Source of the DNA: Rhodobiaceae bacterium
Lineage (GTDB): Bacteria > Pseudomonadota > Alphaproteobacteria > Rhizobiales > Aestuariivirgaceae
Direction of reading: 5' to 3'
Length of the DNA stretch: 34,018 nucleotides
Assembly: GCA_009885825.1 (NCBI GenBank)
Contig: VFJY01000114.1
Span: forward strand, 1 to 34,018
Positions 15,425-25,075 of this stretch are shown here, piece after piece (the first letter of the stretch is position 1; every line of letters starts with the position of its first letter). Made by a program: the position numbers and the translations under genes. The notes beneath the pieces are model-generated. The model made no database searches, was not told the DNA's origin, and saw only the letters and a list, made by a program, of their open reading frames with translations.

Positions 15425-17431
15425 TCAGGCAAACTCCATGATCACCGCGTCGACGCTGAGACTGTCGCCGGCTTTCGCCTGAATCTTCTTCACCGTTCCA
15501 TCAATCTCGGCCCGCAGGATGTTTTCCATCTTCATGGCCTCGACAATGGCGAGCGCGTCGCCTGCCTTGACTTCATCGCCCTCCACCACATGCACGGCGA
15601 TGACAAGCCCTGGCATGGGGCAGAGCAGTTTCTTTGAGGTGTCCGCCGCGATCTTCTCCGGCATAAGCCGCACAAGCTCGGCTTCACGCGCGGTATAGAC
15701 ACGGGCATCAACAGTGACCCCGCGATGGCTCAGGCGATAGCCATTGGCAATGCGGCGCACTTGAACATAGGCTTCATCCCCATCAATATGCCCATGCCAA
15801 ACCGGTTGGCCCGGCGCCCAGCTGCTGACGACGGCGCGTTCGCCGCGCTCGCCTGGAAGCACTATCTGAATCAACCGATCAGATTCATGCACCACCTGCG
15901 CATCATGCCAATCCTTGCCCAAGCGCACACAGCGTTGTTTCGAAAAGCTCACAGCGCGGCCATTCATCTGGCCACTGATCTTTCTCTTGCGGCGGTTTTC
16001 ACAGTGATCCAGTACGCAGGCGACGGTGGTCAATCTGCCAACCAATTCAGGTGTCAATGGATTGCCCTTGAAGCCCTCGGGGAATTCGTCGGCGATAAAC
16101 CCAGTGGAAAGCGCGCCCTGCTGCCAACGCGGATTGCCCATGATGGCTGAAACAAATGGCACATTGTGTTGGATGCCGTCGATATAGAAATTGTCCAACC
16201 CTTGCGCCATCGCGGCTATCGCCTCGGCGCGGGTGGGGGCATGGGCGCAGAGCTTGGCGATCATCGGATCATACCAGATGGAGATTTCACCGCCCTCAAA
16301 CACGCCAGTGTCATTGCGAAGTGTCACGCCGTCCTTCGCCTGTTCCATCGGTGGACGGTATTTCACCAGCCGCCCGATTGAGGGGAGGAAATTCCGGTAA
16401 GGGTCCTCGGCGTAAATGCGGGTTTCAACCGCCCAGCCATTGAGCTTCACATCGGCCTGTTTAATCGCCAGCTTTTCGCCAGCGGCTACGCGGATCATCT
16501 GCTCCACCAGGTCAAAGCCAGTTACAAGTTCAGTGACCGGATGCTCCACCTGCAGGCGAGTGTTCATTTCGAGAAAGAAAAAAGACCGGTCCTGCCCGGC
16601 CACAAATTCAACCGTGCCAGCGCTATCGTAATTCACAGCCTTGGCCAGCGCCACGGCCTGTTCGCCCATGAGTCTCCGTGTCTTGCTGTCAAGCAACGGA
16701 GAAGGCGCCTCTTCCACCACTTTCTGATTGCGGCGCTGGATGGAGCATTCACGCTCGCCCAGATGGATCACATTGCCATGTTTGTCGCCCAGCACCTGAA
16801 TTTCGATATGCCTGGGATTCAGGATAAATTTCTCGATGAAGATTCGATCATCGCCAAAACTCGCTCTGGCTTCGGATTTGGCGCGGGCGTATCCGTCGTG
16901 AACCTCAGCCGCAGAATGCGCCACCCGCATGCCTTTGCCGCCACCCCCAGCGGATGCCTTGATCATGACCGGAAAGCCAATGCTCTCGGCAATCTGAGCG
17001 GCCTCTTCAGCCGTTTCGATGATGCCCATGTGGCCCGGCACAGTGGAAACGCCCGCGGCGGCGGCGGCTTTTTTGGATTCGATCTTGTCACCCATGGCGT
17101 CAATGGCGCGGGCGTTAGGGCCGATGAAAACGATGCCTGCCTCGCCCAGCGCCTTGGGAAATGCGCTGCGCTCGGAGAGGAAGCCATAGCCGGGGTGCAC
17201 CGCTTCAGCGCCCGTTTGCTTGCAGGCCGCGATGATCCTGTCAATCAGGAGATAAGACTGCGCCGCCGGGGGCGGGCCGATGTTCACCCTCTCATCGGCC
17301 ATTTCCACATGGAGGGCGCGGGCATCCGCATCCGAATAGACGGCAACCGTGGCAATCCCCATCTTGCGGGCAGTCTTGATCACGCGGCAGGCGATCTCAC
17401 CACGGTTGGCTATCAGGATTTTCTTGAACAT
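15425..17431 (-). CDS. pccA: Propionyl-/acetyl-CoA carboxylase biotin-containing alpha subunit (PccA-like)
   Basis: Biotin carboxylase fused to a biotin carrier domain; 668 residues. The order is: biotin carboxylase N-domain (MFKKILIANRGEIACRVIKTA), ATP-grasp with the glycine loop KASAGGGGKGMR, FLEMNTRLQVEHPVTE, the C-domain, a linker beta-barrel, and the biotinyl domain with EAMKMEN near the C-terminus. The length and linker fit the acyl-CoA carboxylase alpha family, most often propionyl-CoA in Alphaproteobacteria; methylcrotonyl-CoA is an alternative. The ATG at 17431 starts the conserved sequence (an upstream in-frame TTG is unlikely). The beta subunit lies 5.7 kb away at 23099-24631. A membrane protein gene precedes it by 39 nt. 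Confidence 0.92.
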   Translation of the reverse strand: MFKKILIANRGEIACRVIKTARKMGIATVAVYSDADARALHVEMADERVNIGPPPAAQSYLLIDRIIAACKQTGAEAVHPGYGFLSERSAFPKALGEAGIVFIGPNARAIDAMGDKIESKKAAAAAGVSTVPGHMGIIETAEEAAQIAESIGFPVMIKASAGGGGKGMRVAHSAAEVHDGYARAKSEARASFGDDRIFIEKFILNPRHIEIQVLGDKHGNVIHLGERECSIQRRNQKVVEEAPSPLLDSKTRRLMGEQAVALAKAVNYDSAGTVEFVAGQDRSFFFLEMNTRLQVEHPVTELVTGFDLVEQMIRVAAGEKLAIKQADVKLNGWAVETRIYAEDPYRNFLPSIGRLVKYRPPMEQAKDGVTLRNDTGVFEGGEISIWYDPMIAKLCAHAPTRAEAIAAMAQGLDNFYIDGIQHNVPFVSAIMGNPRWQQGALSTGFIADEFPEGFKGNPLTPELVGRLTTVACVLDHCENRRKRKISGQMNGRAVSFSKQRCVRLGKDWHDAQVVHESDRLIQIVLPGERGERAVVSSWAPGQPVWHGHIDGDEAYVQVRRIANGYRLSHRGVTVDARVYTAREAELVRLMPEKIAADTSKKLLCPMPGLVIAVHVVEGDEVKAGDALAIVEAMKMENILRAEIDGTVKKIQAKAGDSLSVDAVIMEFA

Positions 17432-17470
17432 GACGGACTGTAACAAGGCGAATGCGCGAGGGCAATGCGC

Positions 17471-18280
17471 CTAGAATTCCCGCTCCTCGACGAAGAATCC
17501 ATAGAGGCTGGTGAGCAGGGTGACGCCGAGGATGGTGGTGACCCAGTTGATCATGACCTGAATGGCAATTGAAACTGAAAGTCCAGCCGTCCCAGCCAAA
17601 CCAAGCAAATATGTCACCAGAAGCAAGGCAAGGCCCAGAACCAGCAAACACCCGACAAACAGCAGCAATAGTCCAAGAATCTGCCAGGAATTGCCAGTTG
17701 TGACGCGCCACGCATCGCGCATGCCGAAATCTCTTCGGCCAAGAGCGACACCTGGCAGCTTCACCATAAGCCGATACATGGCAATGATGGCATAAGCGTA
17801 CAAAGCTATGGAAACGGGAACAATGAGAAAGAGGGATGCTTCGCCCATTATCAGATTCAACAGCAGGCCAACCAGGACCATGGCCAAAGCAGCAGCCGCT
17901 ATTCCGGCGGCCAGTATCAACACAATGAGAAATACATTGCCGATATAGCGCCACATCAACCCATCAATGCGGAGGCGGCTCCAGCCCTCGGCAACTTCAT
18001 CAAGCAACACATAGCGATGCCAATTCACGGCAATTGACGAATACGCAATGATGGACGCGATCGCCAGGGGGATTACGAAACCAAAATTTTCAGCATAGAG
18101 CTGACTGGGGTCCTGGAAGGGATCGTGCATCACATTCAAACCGAGATAAATGTTTGTGATGATGTTGAGCGGCAACAGCAGCAGCATCCACGGCCAGCTG
18201 ATGTGAAAGGCAAAACCGATGTTATCGACCGTGGATTTGATGGCGTGACTGAGCGCCGCAAAGACTGGAAGTTTCCTCAT
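17471..18280 (-). CDS. Polytopic membrane protein of unknown function
   Basis: A 269-residue inner-membrane protein with about six long hydrophobic segments (for example ISWPWMLLLLPLNIITNIY, FLIVLILAAGIAAAALAMVLVGLLL, and ILGLLLLFVGCLLVLGLALLLV). Between the second and third segments is a conserved-looking loop (INWHRYVLLDE style: VNWHRYVLLDEVAEGW). The overall pattern resembles uncharacterised multi-pass proteins seen in Hyphomicrobiales; I assign no function. It is 39 nt upstream of pccA on the same strand and may be cotranscribed. It diverges from the PPOX gene across 69 nt. Confidence 0.75.
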   Translation of the reverse strand: MRKLPVFAALSHAIKSTVDNIGFAFHISWPWMLLLLPLNIITNIYLGLNVMHDPFQDPSQLYAENFGFVIPLAIASIIAYSSIAVNWHRYVLLDEVAEGWSRLRIDGLMWRYIGNVFLIVLILAAGIAAAALAMVLVGLLLNLIMGEASLFLIVPVSIALYAYAIIAMYRLMVKLPGVALGRRDFGMRDAWRVTTGNSWQILGLLLLFVGCLLVLGLALLLVTYLLGLAGTAGLSVSIAIQVMINWVTTILGVTLLTSLYGFFVEEREF

Positions 18281-18349
18281 GAAGCGCCCCTTTTTGCCAA
18301 TTCGATTCGTTTGATATAGTAGCCAAGTCTTCAGCTTTCAGGAAACCCA

Positions 18350-18961
18350 ATGACCGACATTCACACCGAAGCGCAACTTGACGCACTCTATGATCGCCCG
18401 GTGCCGACCTCCATCTTGAAAGAGGTTGACCACGTCACCGCCGACTATGCCAAGCTGATCGCGGCGTCGCCGTTTGCCATTCTGGCAACCGTTGGGCCGG
18501 AGGGCCTGGATTGCTCGCCGCGCGGCGACCCCAAGGGCTTTGCGCGCGTGGCCGATCCCAAAACACTGATGATCCCCGACAGGCGGGGCAACAACCGGAT
18601 TGACTCGCTGCGAAACATCGTGCGCGATCCGCGCGTGGCCCTGCTGTTTCTCATTCCAGGCATTGGCGCCAGCATGCGGGTGAACGGCAAGGCGCGGCTT
18701 TCAACAGACCCCGGCCTTTGCGCCTCCTTTGCCATGGAGGGCAAAAACCCGAAATGCGTCATCATCATCACCGTTGAGCGCGCCTACACCCAATGCCAGA
18801 AGGCCATCGCGCGCTCAAAATTGTGGGACGGGTCCATGCACATTGACAAGACAAGCCTGCCCACCGTCGGTGAAATGATGGAGCGGCTGGTCCCCGGTGA
18901 GTTTGATGGCAAGGCCTATGACGCGGAATATCCAGAGCGGATGAAGCGGACGATTTACTGA
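18350..18961 (+). CDS. PPOX-type (pyridoxamine 5'-phosphate oxidase family) flavoprotein
   Basis: A 203-residue protein of the split-barrel flavin-binding superfamily. The region AASPFAILATVGPEGLDCSPRGDPKGFARVADPKTLMIPDRRGNNRIDSLRNI corresponds to the FMN-binding barrel, and the C-terminal part (ITVERAYTQCQKAIARSKLWDG) matches the MSMEG_1061-type FMN-dependent subgroup. The physiological substrate is unknown; it is not the vitamin B6 enzyme PdxH, which has a different C-terminus. The ATG follows AGGAAACCCA. It converges with the DUF4189-like gene 25 nt downstream. Confidence 0.88.
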   Translation: MTDIHTEAQLDALYDRPVPTSILKEVDHVTADYAKLIAASPFAILATVGPEGLDCSPRGDPKGFARVADPKTLMIPDRRGNNRIDSLRNIVRDPRVALLFLIPGIGASMRVNGKARLSTDPGLCASFAMEGKNPKCVIIITVERAYTQCQKAIARSKLWDGSMHIDKTSLPTVGEMMERLVPGEFDGKAYDAEYPERMKRTIY

Positions 18962-18986
18962 AACAGCCACGGAAGCTCGGGAAACA

Positions 18987-19316
18987 TCACTCCGACCTGA
19001 TGACCCAGCACATCCCGTAGTTTCCTTTTCGGCAAAAGGCGATTGCGGCCTTCTCTGCCGCTGACTTTGAAGCATGGCCCCATGTAGATCCACAGGCCTG
19101 TCCGCCACTGTTGGTGTTAGGATTGCTGGTCGCAAATGCCTTATGTTTTTGAGCATTTTGCCATTGCTTGAATGCTTTCTTGCAGGGCTTGTTCCAAAAT
19201 TGGACGCCCTGCGCCGCAGCCGGCGGAACGGATATCCCGACCAGTGTCCAACTGAGGACGACCACCAGCGCCATAGTAACCAGTGGCGAAACTGAAGAGA
19301 TCTTGCTTATGGTCAT
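18987..19316 (-). CDS. Exported small protein, DUF4189-like
   Basis: A 109-residue protein with a signal peptide (hydrophobic PLVTMALVVVLSWTLVG, cleavage near PPAAAQ-G at residue 36). The mature part has four cysteines (45, 75, 95, 103) and the pattern STWGHASKSAAEKAAIAFC, then GMCWVI, which is the usual DUF4189-type 'G-x-x-x-x-S-x-x-x-A-x-x-x-A-x-x-x-C ... C-x-V/I'. Two disulfides are likely. Function unknown. I start at the ATG at 19316 (AAAGG upstream); upstream in-frame codons add an implausible leader. It diverges from rimO. Confidence 0.72.
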   Translation of the reverse strand: MTISKISSVSPLVTMALVVVLSWTLVGISVPPAAAQGVQFWNKPCKKAFKQWQNAQKHKAFATSNPNTNSGGQACGSTWGHASKSAAEKAAIAFCRKGNYGMCWVIRSE

Positions 19317-19481
19317 GGTTGTTGGCCTTTCTTGAATTCTACAGGCGTGAAACAAAAACCAAGTATCTGATGACGCGGGCCGCCTGTTGATTGATCCTAT
19401 ACAATAATATTTCATTGCACGGCATCAGGGATTAACTTCCCTCATTTGCCCTTTCCCCTGCATTACTCTACACACCGCCCC

Positions 19482-20810
19482 ATGAACAAGCATGTCCCCA
19501 AAGTTGGTCTGGTTTCCCTTGGCTGCCCCAAGGCGTTGGTGGATTCCGAGCGGATTTTGACCCAGCTGCGGGCCGAGGGCTATCTGATCGCTCCGGGCTA
19601 TGCGGATGCCGATGTGGTGCTGGTGAACACCTGTGGTTTTCTGGATAGCGCGAAGGCCGAAAGCCTCGCGGCCATCGGCGAGGCAATGGAAGAAAATGGC
19701 CGGGTGATCGTAACCGGTTGCTACGGCGTGGAGGCGGACGCCATTCGCGCGGCTCACCCTGGCGTGTTGGCGATTACTGGGCCGCACCAGTATGAGGCAG
19801 TGGTTGGCGCGGTTCACAAGGCGCTGCCGCCTGTGCATGATCCCAGATATGATCTCATGCCGCCGCAGGGCTTGCGGCTCACCCCCAAGCACTACGCCTA
19901 TCTGAAAATTTCAGAGGGCTGCAACAATCGCTGCTCGTTCTGCATCATTCCGTCAATCCGGGGCGATCTGGTGTCGCGGCCCTTGGCTTCGGTGCTCTAT
20001 GAGGCTGAGCGGCTGGTGAAGGCTGGTGTGAAGGAATTGCTGGTGATCAGCCAGGATACGTCCGCCTATGGCGTTGACACCAAATTCGCTACCAGCAAGT
20101 TTCATGGCCGCGAAGTGCGCGCCAAATTTTATGACATGGCCAAGGAGCTGGGTGACTTAGGCGCTTGGGTGCGCATGCATTATGTCTACCCCTACCCCCA
20201 TGTGGATGACGTGATCCCGCTGATGGCTGAGGGGAAAATCCTGCCTTATCTCGACATTCCGTTCCAGCACGCTTCACCTGGCGTTCTGAAAAAAATGAGA
20301 CGGCCAGCCAACCAGGAGAAGGTTTTGGACCGTTTGGCATCATGGCGTAAAATTTGCCCGGACATCGCCATCCGCTCAACCTTCATTGTGGGTTTTCCGG
20401 GCGAAACGAATGCGGATTTTGACTATCTCCTGCAATGGATGAAGGAAGCCAAGCTTGAGCGCGTGGGCTGTTTCAAGTATGAGCCCGTATCGGGCGCCAA
20501 GGCCAATGACCTGGGCTTGCCGCAGGTGCCCGATGACGTGAAGGCCGCGCGCTATCACCGTTTCATGGAAGCGCAGCAGGAAATATCCGCCGCGATCTTT
20601 CAATCAAAAGTTGGCCGCGAGATTGATGTGCTGGTCGATGCCATCGATCTTGAGAACGGTGAGGCCGTGGCGCGTTCGCCATGGGATGCGCCGGAGATTG
20701 ATGGCAATGTGTTCCTGCCCGGAGAAACTTCGCTGAAGCCCGGCGACATGGTCCGCGCACGGATTGTTGAGGCGGAGGAATATGATCTCGTGGGCGAAGT
20801 GATTTCTTAG
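19482..20810 (+). CDS. rimO: Ribosomal protein S12 methylthiotransferase RimO
   Basis: Radical SAM enzyme that adds a methylthio group to the universally conserved Asp of ribosomal protein S12; 442 residues. The N-terminal cluster domain has its three cysteines ([30 protein letters not shown]). The radical SAM motif CNNRCSFC is present, then QDTSAYG, and a C-terminal TRAM domain ([28 protein letters not shown]). The variant SLGCPK and the end of the protein are typical of RimO rather than MiaB. The ATG at 19482 has no clear Shine-Dalgarno; a TTG at 19446 is less likely. Its stop overlaps the stop of the next, convergent gene by 3 nt. Confidence 0.95.
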   Translation: MNKHVPKVGLVSLGCPKALVDSERILTQLRAEGYLIAPGYADADVVLVNTCGFLDSAKAESLAAIGEAMEENGRVIVTGCYGVEADAIRAAHPGVLAITGPHQYEAVVGAVHKALPPVHDPRYDLMPPQGLRLTPKHYAYLKISEGCNNRCSFCIIPSIRGDLVSRPLASVLYEAERLVKAGVKELLVISQDTSAYGVDTKFATSKFHGREVRAKFYDMAKELGDLGAWVRMHYVYPYPHVDDVIPLMAEGKILPYLDIPFQHASPGVLKKMRRPANQEKVLDRLASWRKICPDIAIRSTFIVGFPGETNADFDYLLQWMKEAKLERVGCFKYEPVSGAKANDLGLPQVPDDVKAARYHRFMEAQQEISAAIFQSKVGREIDVLVDAIDLENGEAVARSPWDAPEIDGNVFLPGETSLKPGDMVRARIVEAEEYDLVGEVIS

Positions 20811-21796
20811 GCCACCTGCTGCAGCAGCGGAAGCATGGACGGGTGAATATCCTTTGATTCACGTTTCAAGAACGACAGGGCGGCGTATTCCGCTTCGCTC
20901 ATCTGCCCATCGCGGTTGAGCCGCTGCATAAACCAAAGCGCTTCAGCCTCAGTGATATTCTCGCTCTCGCCAATCGCCGCCACTTGCTTCAACAGCTTCG
21001 CCTTGGTGGCGCGGCCCGACACCGTGTTGACTCCCAAGATGCCCCGCAGTCCGGAAACCATGCGGGAGAAGAAACCGCCGACATCGGCCTTCGGGTCTTG
21101 AAGCCATTTTTCGACGCGCAGCGCTTCAGCCCGGCTTGGCGCCAGATAGGCCTCATCCGCCATCATGTGATTTGCAATGGCGTTGCCAAAGAAATTCACC
21201 CAAGCAGGATCATTCTCCGAGGCCGCGGTAAGATCGTTGATGTCGAACAGAATTTCGGCTTCGCTGCGGTTGATATTTATGCTGCCCGAGCTTGCGGGGG
21301 CATGCATCAACTGGCGCAATAGTCCAACATCATCGGCAGTCACCGTGCGAACCGGAACAGGCCTCTTGCTGTTGCGCAGCGGTCCCTGCCCGCTGGTGAT
21401 TGCGAGCTTAACCTGCTCAAGTGCATAATTGACCAGGAACGGCGGGCTTGATTCGGATTTTTCAAGAACATTTATCAGAAGTTCGAATTCGCTGATTGAT
21501 TTTACGGCGCCCGCGACATCAATTTGTCCAATCAGCCATTGCGCCGAGGTTTCGTCAACATGGCCTTCCGGCTGCACCTGAAAGACCAGAAAGTCAGTCA
21601 GTGCCTCAACGAAAAGAATTTCCCAGAAAACATCGGTTTTTCTGCAACCATCATTCAGGGCGAACAGCCAGGTTGCTTCCTCGACGTCGATTTTCGCATC
21701 CGTGTAGAATTTCGCCCGGATATCGTGAGCATTCGCCGCCGTAATGATTCCCGAGTTCAGGACTGCTTGAAGTTCGTCGGGCAAGCTGTTGGACAT
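20807..21796 (-). CDS. Repeat-containing protein of unknown function
   Basis: A 329-residue soluble protein without signal peptide or membrane segments. It appears built from related helical units: residues 17-93 ([31 protein letters not shown], then [16 protein letters not shown]), 151-233 ([29 protein letters not shown], then [15 protein letters not shown]) and a shorter 262-327 ([14 protein letters not shown]). The repeated 'EA-x-x-LF-x-(I/A)ND ... W-x-x-FF/LF-x-x-A' could be EF-hand- or TerB-like; I assign no family. The ATG at 21796 has AGGGAA upstream. It converges with rimO, overlapping it at the stop codons. Confidence 0.7.
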   Translation of the reverse strand: MSNSLPDELQAVLNSGIITAANAHDIRAKFYTDAKIDVEEATWLFALNDGCRKTDVFWEILFVEALTDFLVFQVQPEGHVDETSAQWLIGQIDVAGAVKSISEFELLINVLEKSESSPPFLVNYALEQVKLAITSGQGPLRNSKRPVPVRTVTADDVGLLRQLMHAPASSGSININRSEAEILFDINDLTAASENDPAWVNFFGNAIANHMMADEAYLAPSRAEALRVEKWLQDPKADVGGFFSRMVSGLRGILGVNTVSGRATKAKLLKQVAAIGESENITEAEALWFMQRLNRDGQMSEAEYAALSFLKRESKDIHPSMLPLLQQVA

Positions 21797-21876
21797 CGAA
21801 TTTTCCCTGGCAAGATGAGGCCTCATCCTATCAAAGGGCGGCTTAATTCTTGGTTAATGGGCCAGTTCCGGCCAGC

Positions 21877-23088
21877 CTAGGTTTTTAGTTCCTTTTCTGC
21901 CTTGTTCAAATAATCGCGGGTGAGCGGAAGGGTGTGCACGCCCTTGGTCAATTGCATCTGGAAATTCATGTGGGAGCTGTGGCTGAAAGTCACCTCGCTG
22001 CCGATCAGGTAAAACTCCCACATGCGGCAGAAGCGTTCATCCATCATTGCGGTTATCTTGGCGCGGTTGGATTGAAAACGTTCCTCCCAAGCGCGGAGCG
22101 TCTTGGCATAATGCAGCCGCAGTATTTCAATGTCTGTGACCCACAGTCCCGAACGCTCGACGCTCGCGAGGGTTTCTGAAAGCGCTGGCGAATAACCGCC
22201 GGGGAAAATATACTTTCTGATCCATGATGCGGTGGAGCTTGGCACCGTGTGGCGGCCAATGGAGTGCACAAGGGCCACGCCGTCGGGCTTGAGAAGATCA
22301 TGTATTTTTTTGAAATATTCATCATAGTGAATGACCCCCACATGCTCGAACATGCCCACGGAAACAATCCGGTCAAACGTCCCGGTTACGTGTCGGTAGT
22401 CCTTCAATTCAAAACTCACGCGCTTGTCGAGCTTGCGTTCCTTGGCCCGTTCCTGGGCAAGGGCATGTTGCTGGGTTGAAAGCGTCACGCCCACAACCTC
22501 GACATCAGCCACCTTTGCCAGATAAAGCGCCATGCCGCCCCAGCCGCAACCGATATCGAGAACGCGTTGGCCCGGCTTCAAATCAAGTTTGGAAGCGATA
22601 TGGCGCAGCTTGTTCTGCTGGGCCGTCTCGAGCGTGTCCCGGGGGCTGGTGTAATAGGCGCACGAGTAATTCATGTCCTTGTCGAGAAACAACTTGTAGA
22701 AGTCATTCGAGAGATCGTAGTGGTGTTGCACATGGGCGCGCGCCGCCTCTGTGTCGTTGCGCTGCTGGAACCGGCGAAACTGCTTTTGTGCCCGGTTCAG
22801 AATTCTCTGCAAGGGGTGCTTTCTGAGATTTCGGCTGTTTATCATGAACAGTGTGAGAAAATCACGAATGGTGCCCGTTTCGATTGTCAGGGTTCCATCC
22901 ATGTAGGCTTCGCCGGCATGCAGCTCCGGATGGAAGAAAAGTGACCGGTAGAGCTTCCTGTCCTTCAGATGAATGCCCACCTCGAGGCCAGGCGCACCCT
23001 TGAACACATGCACATTACCATCCACATCCCTGACTTCCAGCATGCCTATCTGCACAAAACGATTGAGCAGTGTCTTGAGCGGAAACAT
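21877..23088 (-). CDS. cfa: Cyclopropane-fatty-acyl-phospholipid synthase
   Basis: Transfers a methylene from S-adenosylmethionine to the double bond of unsaturated acyl chains in membrane phospholipids; 403 residues. The N-terminal lipid-binding part is followed by HHYDLSNDFYKLFLDKDMNYSCAYY, the SAM motif VLDIGCGWGGMALYLA, VGMFEHVGVIHYDEYF (Glu), VHSIGRH (His, Ile) and HYAKTLRAWEERF (Tyr), which match the catalytic set of the E. coli enzyme. AGGGAG precedes the ATG at 23088. It begins 10 nt after the pccB stop and is probably cotranscribed with it. Confidence 0.93.
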   Translation of the reverse strand: MFPLKTLLNRFVQIGMLEVRDVDGNVHVFKGAPGLEVGIHLKDRKLYRSLFFHPELHAGEAYMDGTLTIETGTIRDFLTLFMINSRNLRKHPLQRILNRAQKQFRRFQQRNDTEAARAHVQHHYDLSNDFYKLFLDKDMNYSCAYYTSPRDTLETAQQNKLRHIASKLDLKPGQRVLDIGCGWGGMALYLAKVADVEVVGVTLSTQQHALAQERAKERKLDKRVSFELKDYRHVTGTFDRIVSVGMFEHVGVIHYDEYFKKIHDLLKPDGVALVHSIGRHTVPSSTASWIRKYIFPGGYSPALSETLASVERSGLWVTDIEILRLHYAKTLRAWEERFQSNRAKITAMMDERFCRMWEFYLIGSEVTFSHSSHMNFQMQLTKGVHTLPLTRDYLNKAEKELKT

Positions 23089-23098
23089 CAAATTCTCC

Positions 23099-24631
23099 CT
23101 ACAGCGGGATATTGTCGTGTTTTTTCCATGGATTTTTCAGCTCCTTGTTCCGCAGCATGTCGAGCGCCCGGGCAATGCGTTTCCGGGTTGAGTGAGGTGT
23201 GATGATCTCGTCAAGAAAGCCGCGTTCGGCTGCCACAAACGGATTGGCAAAACGATCCTCATAGTCTTTCACTCTTGAAGCAATGAGATCTTTGTCACCC
23301 AGCTCACTGCGATAAATAATCTCGGCGGCGCCACGCGACCCCATGACGGCTATTTCAGCCGAAGGCCAGGCATAGTTCAAATCTCCCCTGATGTGCTTGG
23401 ACGACATGACCACATAAGCGCCGCCATAGCCCTTGCGCGTAATCAAGGTGATTTTTGGAACAGTGGCCTCGGCGAAGGCGAACAAAAGCTTAGCGCCATG
23501 CTTGATGAGGCCGCCATACTCCTGGGCAGTGCCGGGAAGGAAGCCGGGAACATCCACCAATGTGACAATGGGAATATTGAAGCAATCACAGAAGCGCACA
23601 AACCTTGCGGCTTTCCTCGCTGCATCGCTGTCGATAACACCCGCCAGCACGAGGGGCTGGTTGGCCACAATGCCGATGGTGCGCCCACCCATGCGGGCGA
23701 AACCGACGATGATGTTCTTGGCGTGGGCTTCCTGGATTTCGAAAAAGTCGCCGTCGTCGGCAATCTTGTGGATCAGCTCCTTCATGTCATAGGGCTGATT
23801 GGGATTTGCCGGAATGAGCGTGTCGAGTGAAATGTCGATGCGTTCGGCATCATCGAGACACGGAATTTCCGGAATGGCGGAGGTGTTGGAAGAAGGCAGA
23901 AAATCTATCAACCGGCGCATTTGCAGCAGCGTTTCAACATCATTGTCAAAAGCCTTGTCGGCAATCGACGACCTGGTTGTGTGAACCGATGCACCACCCA
24001 ACTCTTCGGCTGTCACCGTTTCGTTGGTGACGGTTTTCACAACATCAGGACCGGTCACAAACATGTAGCTGGTATCACGCACCATGAAGATGAAATCCGT
24101 CATCGCGGGCGAGTAAACATCTCCGCCAGCACAGGGGCCCATGATGACCGAGATTTGCGGGATCACGCCGGATGCCAAAACATTGCGCTGGAAAACTTCG
24201 CCATAACCGCCAAGCGCGTTCACGCCTTCCTGGATGCGGGCGCCTCCGGCGTCAAACAGGCCAATGATGGGTGCGCGATTTTGCAGGGCCATGTCCTGGA
24301 TTTTGGTAATCTTCCGCGCGTGGGACTCTGACAGCGAACCACCAAACACGGTAAAGTCCTTGGCGAAGACATAGACCACACGGCCATTCACCGTGCCCCA
24401 GCCGGTAACCACGCCGTCGCCGGGGATTTTGGATTTCTCCATGCCAAAATCGGTGCTGCGGTGCTCGACGAACATGTCAAATTCCTCGAAGGAACCCTCG
24501 TCGAGGAAAATCTCCACGCGCTCCCTTGCGGTCAGTTTGCCGCGCGCATGCTGGGCGGCGGTGCGCCTGGCCCCGCCTCCGGCTCTTGCTTCCGCCCGCC
24601 GGGCTTCCAATTTCTCAATGATTTCCTGCAT
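23099..24631 (-). CDS. pccB: Propionyl-CoA carboxylase beta subunit (PccB)
   Basis: Carboxyltransferase subunit of biotin-dependent acyl-CoA carboxylase; 510 residues, the usual length. Family marks are [50 protein letters not shown], the oxyanion-hole glycines [18 protein letters not shown], and [15 protein letters not shown]. The sequence is closest in style to PccB rather than AccD or the methylcrotonyl enzyme. With pccA it carboxylates propionyl-CoA to methylmalonyl-CoA in odd-chain fatty acid, Val, Ile, Met and Thr catabolism. It is followed after 10 nt by cfa. Confidence 0.93.
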   Translation of the reverse strand: MQEIIEKLEARRAEARAGGGARRTAAQHARGKLTARERVEIFLDEGSFEEFDMFVEHRSTDFGMEKSKIPGDGVVTGWGTVNGRVVYVFAKDFTVFGGSLSESHARKITKIQDMALQNRAPIIGLFDAGGARIQEGVNALGGYGEVFQRNVLASGVIPQISVIMGPCAGGDVYSPAMTDFIFMVRDTSYMFVTGPDVVKTVTNETVTAEELGGASVHTTRSSIADKAFDNDVETLLQMRRLIDFLPSSNTSAIPEIPCLDDAERIDISLDTLIPANPNQPYDMKELIHKIADDGDFFEIQEAHAKNIIVGFARMGGRTIGIVANQPLVLAGVIDSDAARKAARFVRFCDCFNIPIVTLVDVPGFLPGTAQEYGGLIKHGAKLLFAFAEATVPKITLITRKGYGGAYVVMSSKHIRGDLNYAWPSAEIAVMGSRGAAEIIYRSELGDKDLIASRVKDYEDRFANPFVAAERGFLDEIITPHSTRKRIARALDMLRNKELKNPWKKHDNIPL

Positions 24632-24686
24632 TAGACCCCGCCTGTTAAGTTAATTCTAGGCAGGGAAAAGGTTCCTCGTCAATTGC

Positions 24687-25007
24687 CTATTGTGCCGAGG
24701 CTATGACACCATCCACTTCGGCGGTTGCTTTGGCGCAAAAACCGGCATTATCAGCGTCGGCGTCAGCCTGGGTTTTGGTCCACAGGGCGTCCAAATCTCC
24801 CTGAGCCAATCCGCTGCGCTGCTCGGCGCGCTGAACCGCATCCCCCAGTTGGCTGGACTTGCCGCTGTCGAGGCCAAGGTTGCACTTCTCGGCGGCCACC
24901 CCCGCCATATAGGCCGAAACCAGGTCGGCGGGCGCCGATTGGGCCATCGCAGGTCCGTTGACCAGAACAGTCGTCAATAGGGTGGAAAGCATTACCGTGA
25001 ATTTCAT
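24687..25007 (-). CDS. Small exported protein of unknown function
   Basis: A 106-residue protein with a clear signal peptide (MKFTVMLSTLLTTVLVNGPA, then MAQSA, cleavage after about residue 22). The mature part is helical with two cysteines (EKCNLGL and GFCAKA) that could bridge the two helices. It resembles many short periplasmic proteins of Hyphomicrobiales but I recognise no named family. AAGGA lies 8 nt before the ATG. It lies between the ATP12 gene and pccB on the same strand. Confidence 0.65.
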   Translation of the reverse strand: MKFTVMLSTLLTTVLVNGPAMAQSAPADLVSAYMAGVAAEKCNLGLDSGKSSQLGDAVQRAEQRSGLAQGDLDALWTKTQADADADNAGFCAKATAEVDGVIASAQ

Positions 25008-25075
25008 TGCACCGTCCTTGGTTTAAGCGTCAGCCCGTACTGATCGTTGAAGATCGTGTCGGCTCTAAGGCAGCA

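Noticed and set aside
15272-15637. Open frame starting in the palindrome-rich gap and running into pccA
   Set aside because: About two thirds of it is antisense to the biotinyl domain of pccA, and there is no family or good start signal.
16541-17443. 300-codon plus-strand open frame opposite pccA
   Set aside because: Antisense to strongly conserved biotin carboxylase sequence, with no recognisable domain.
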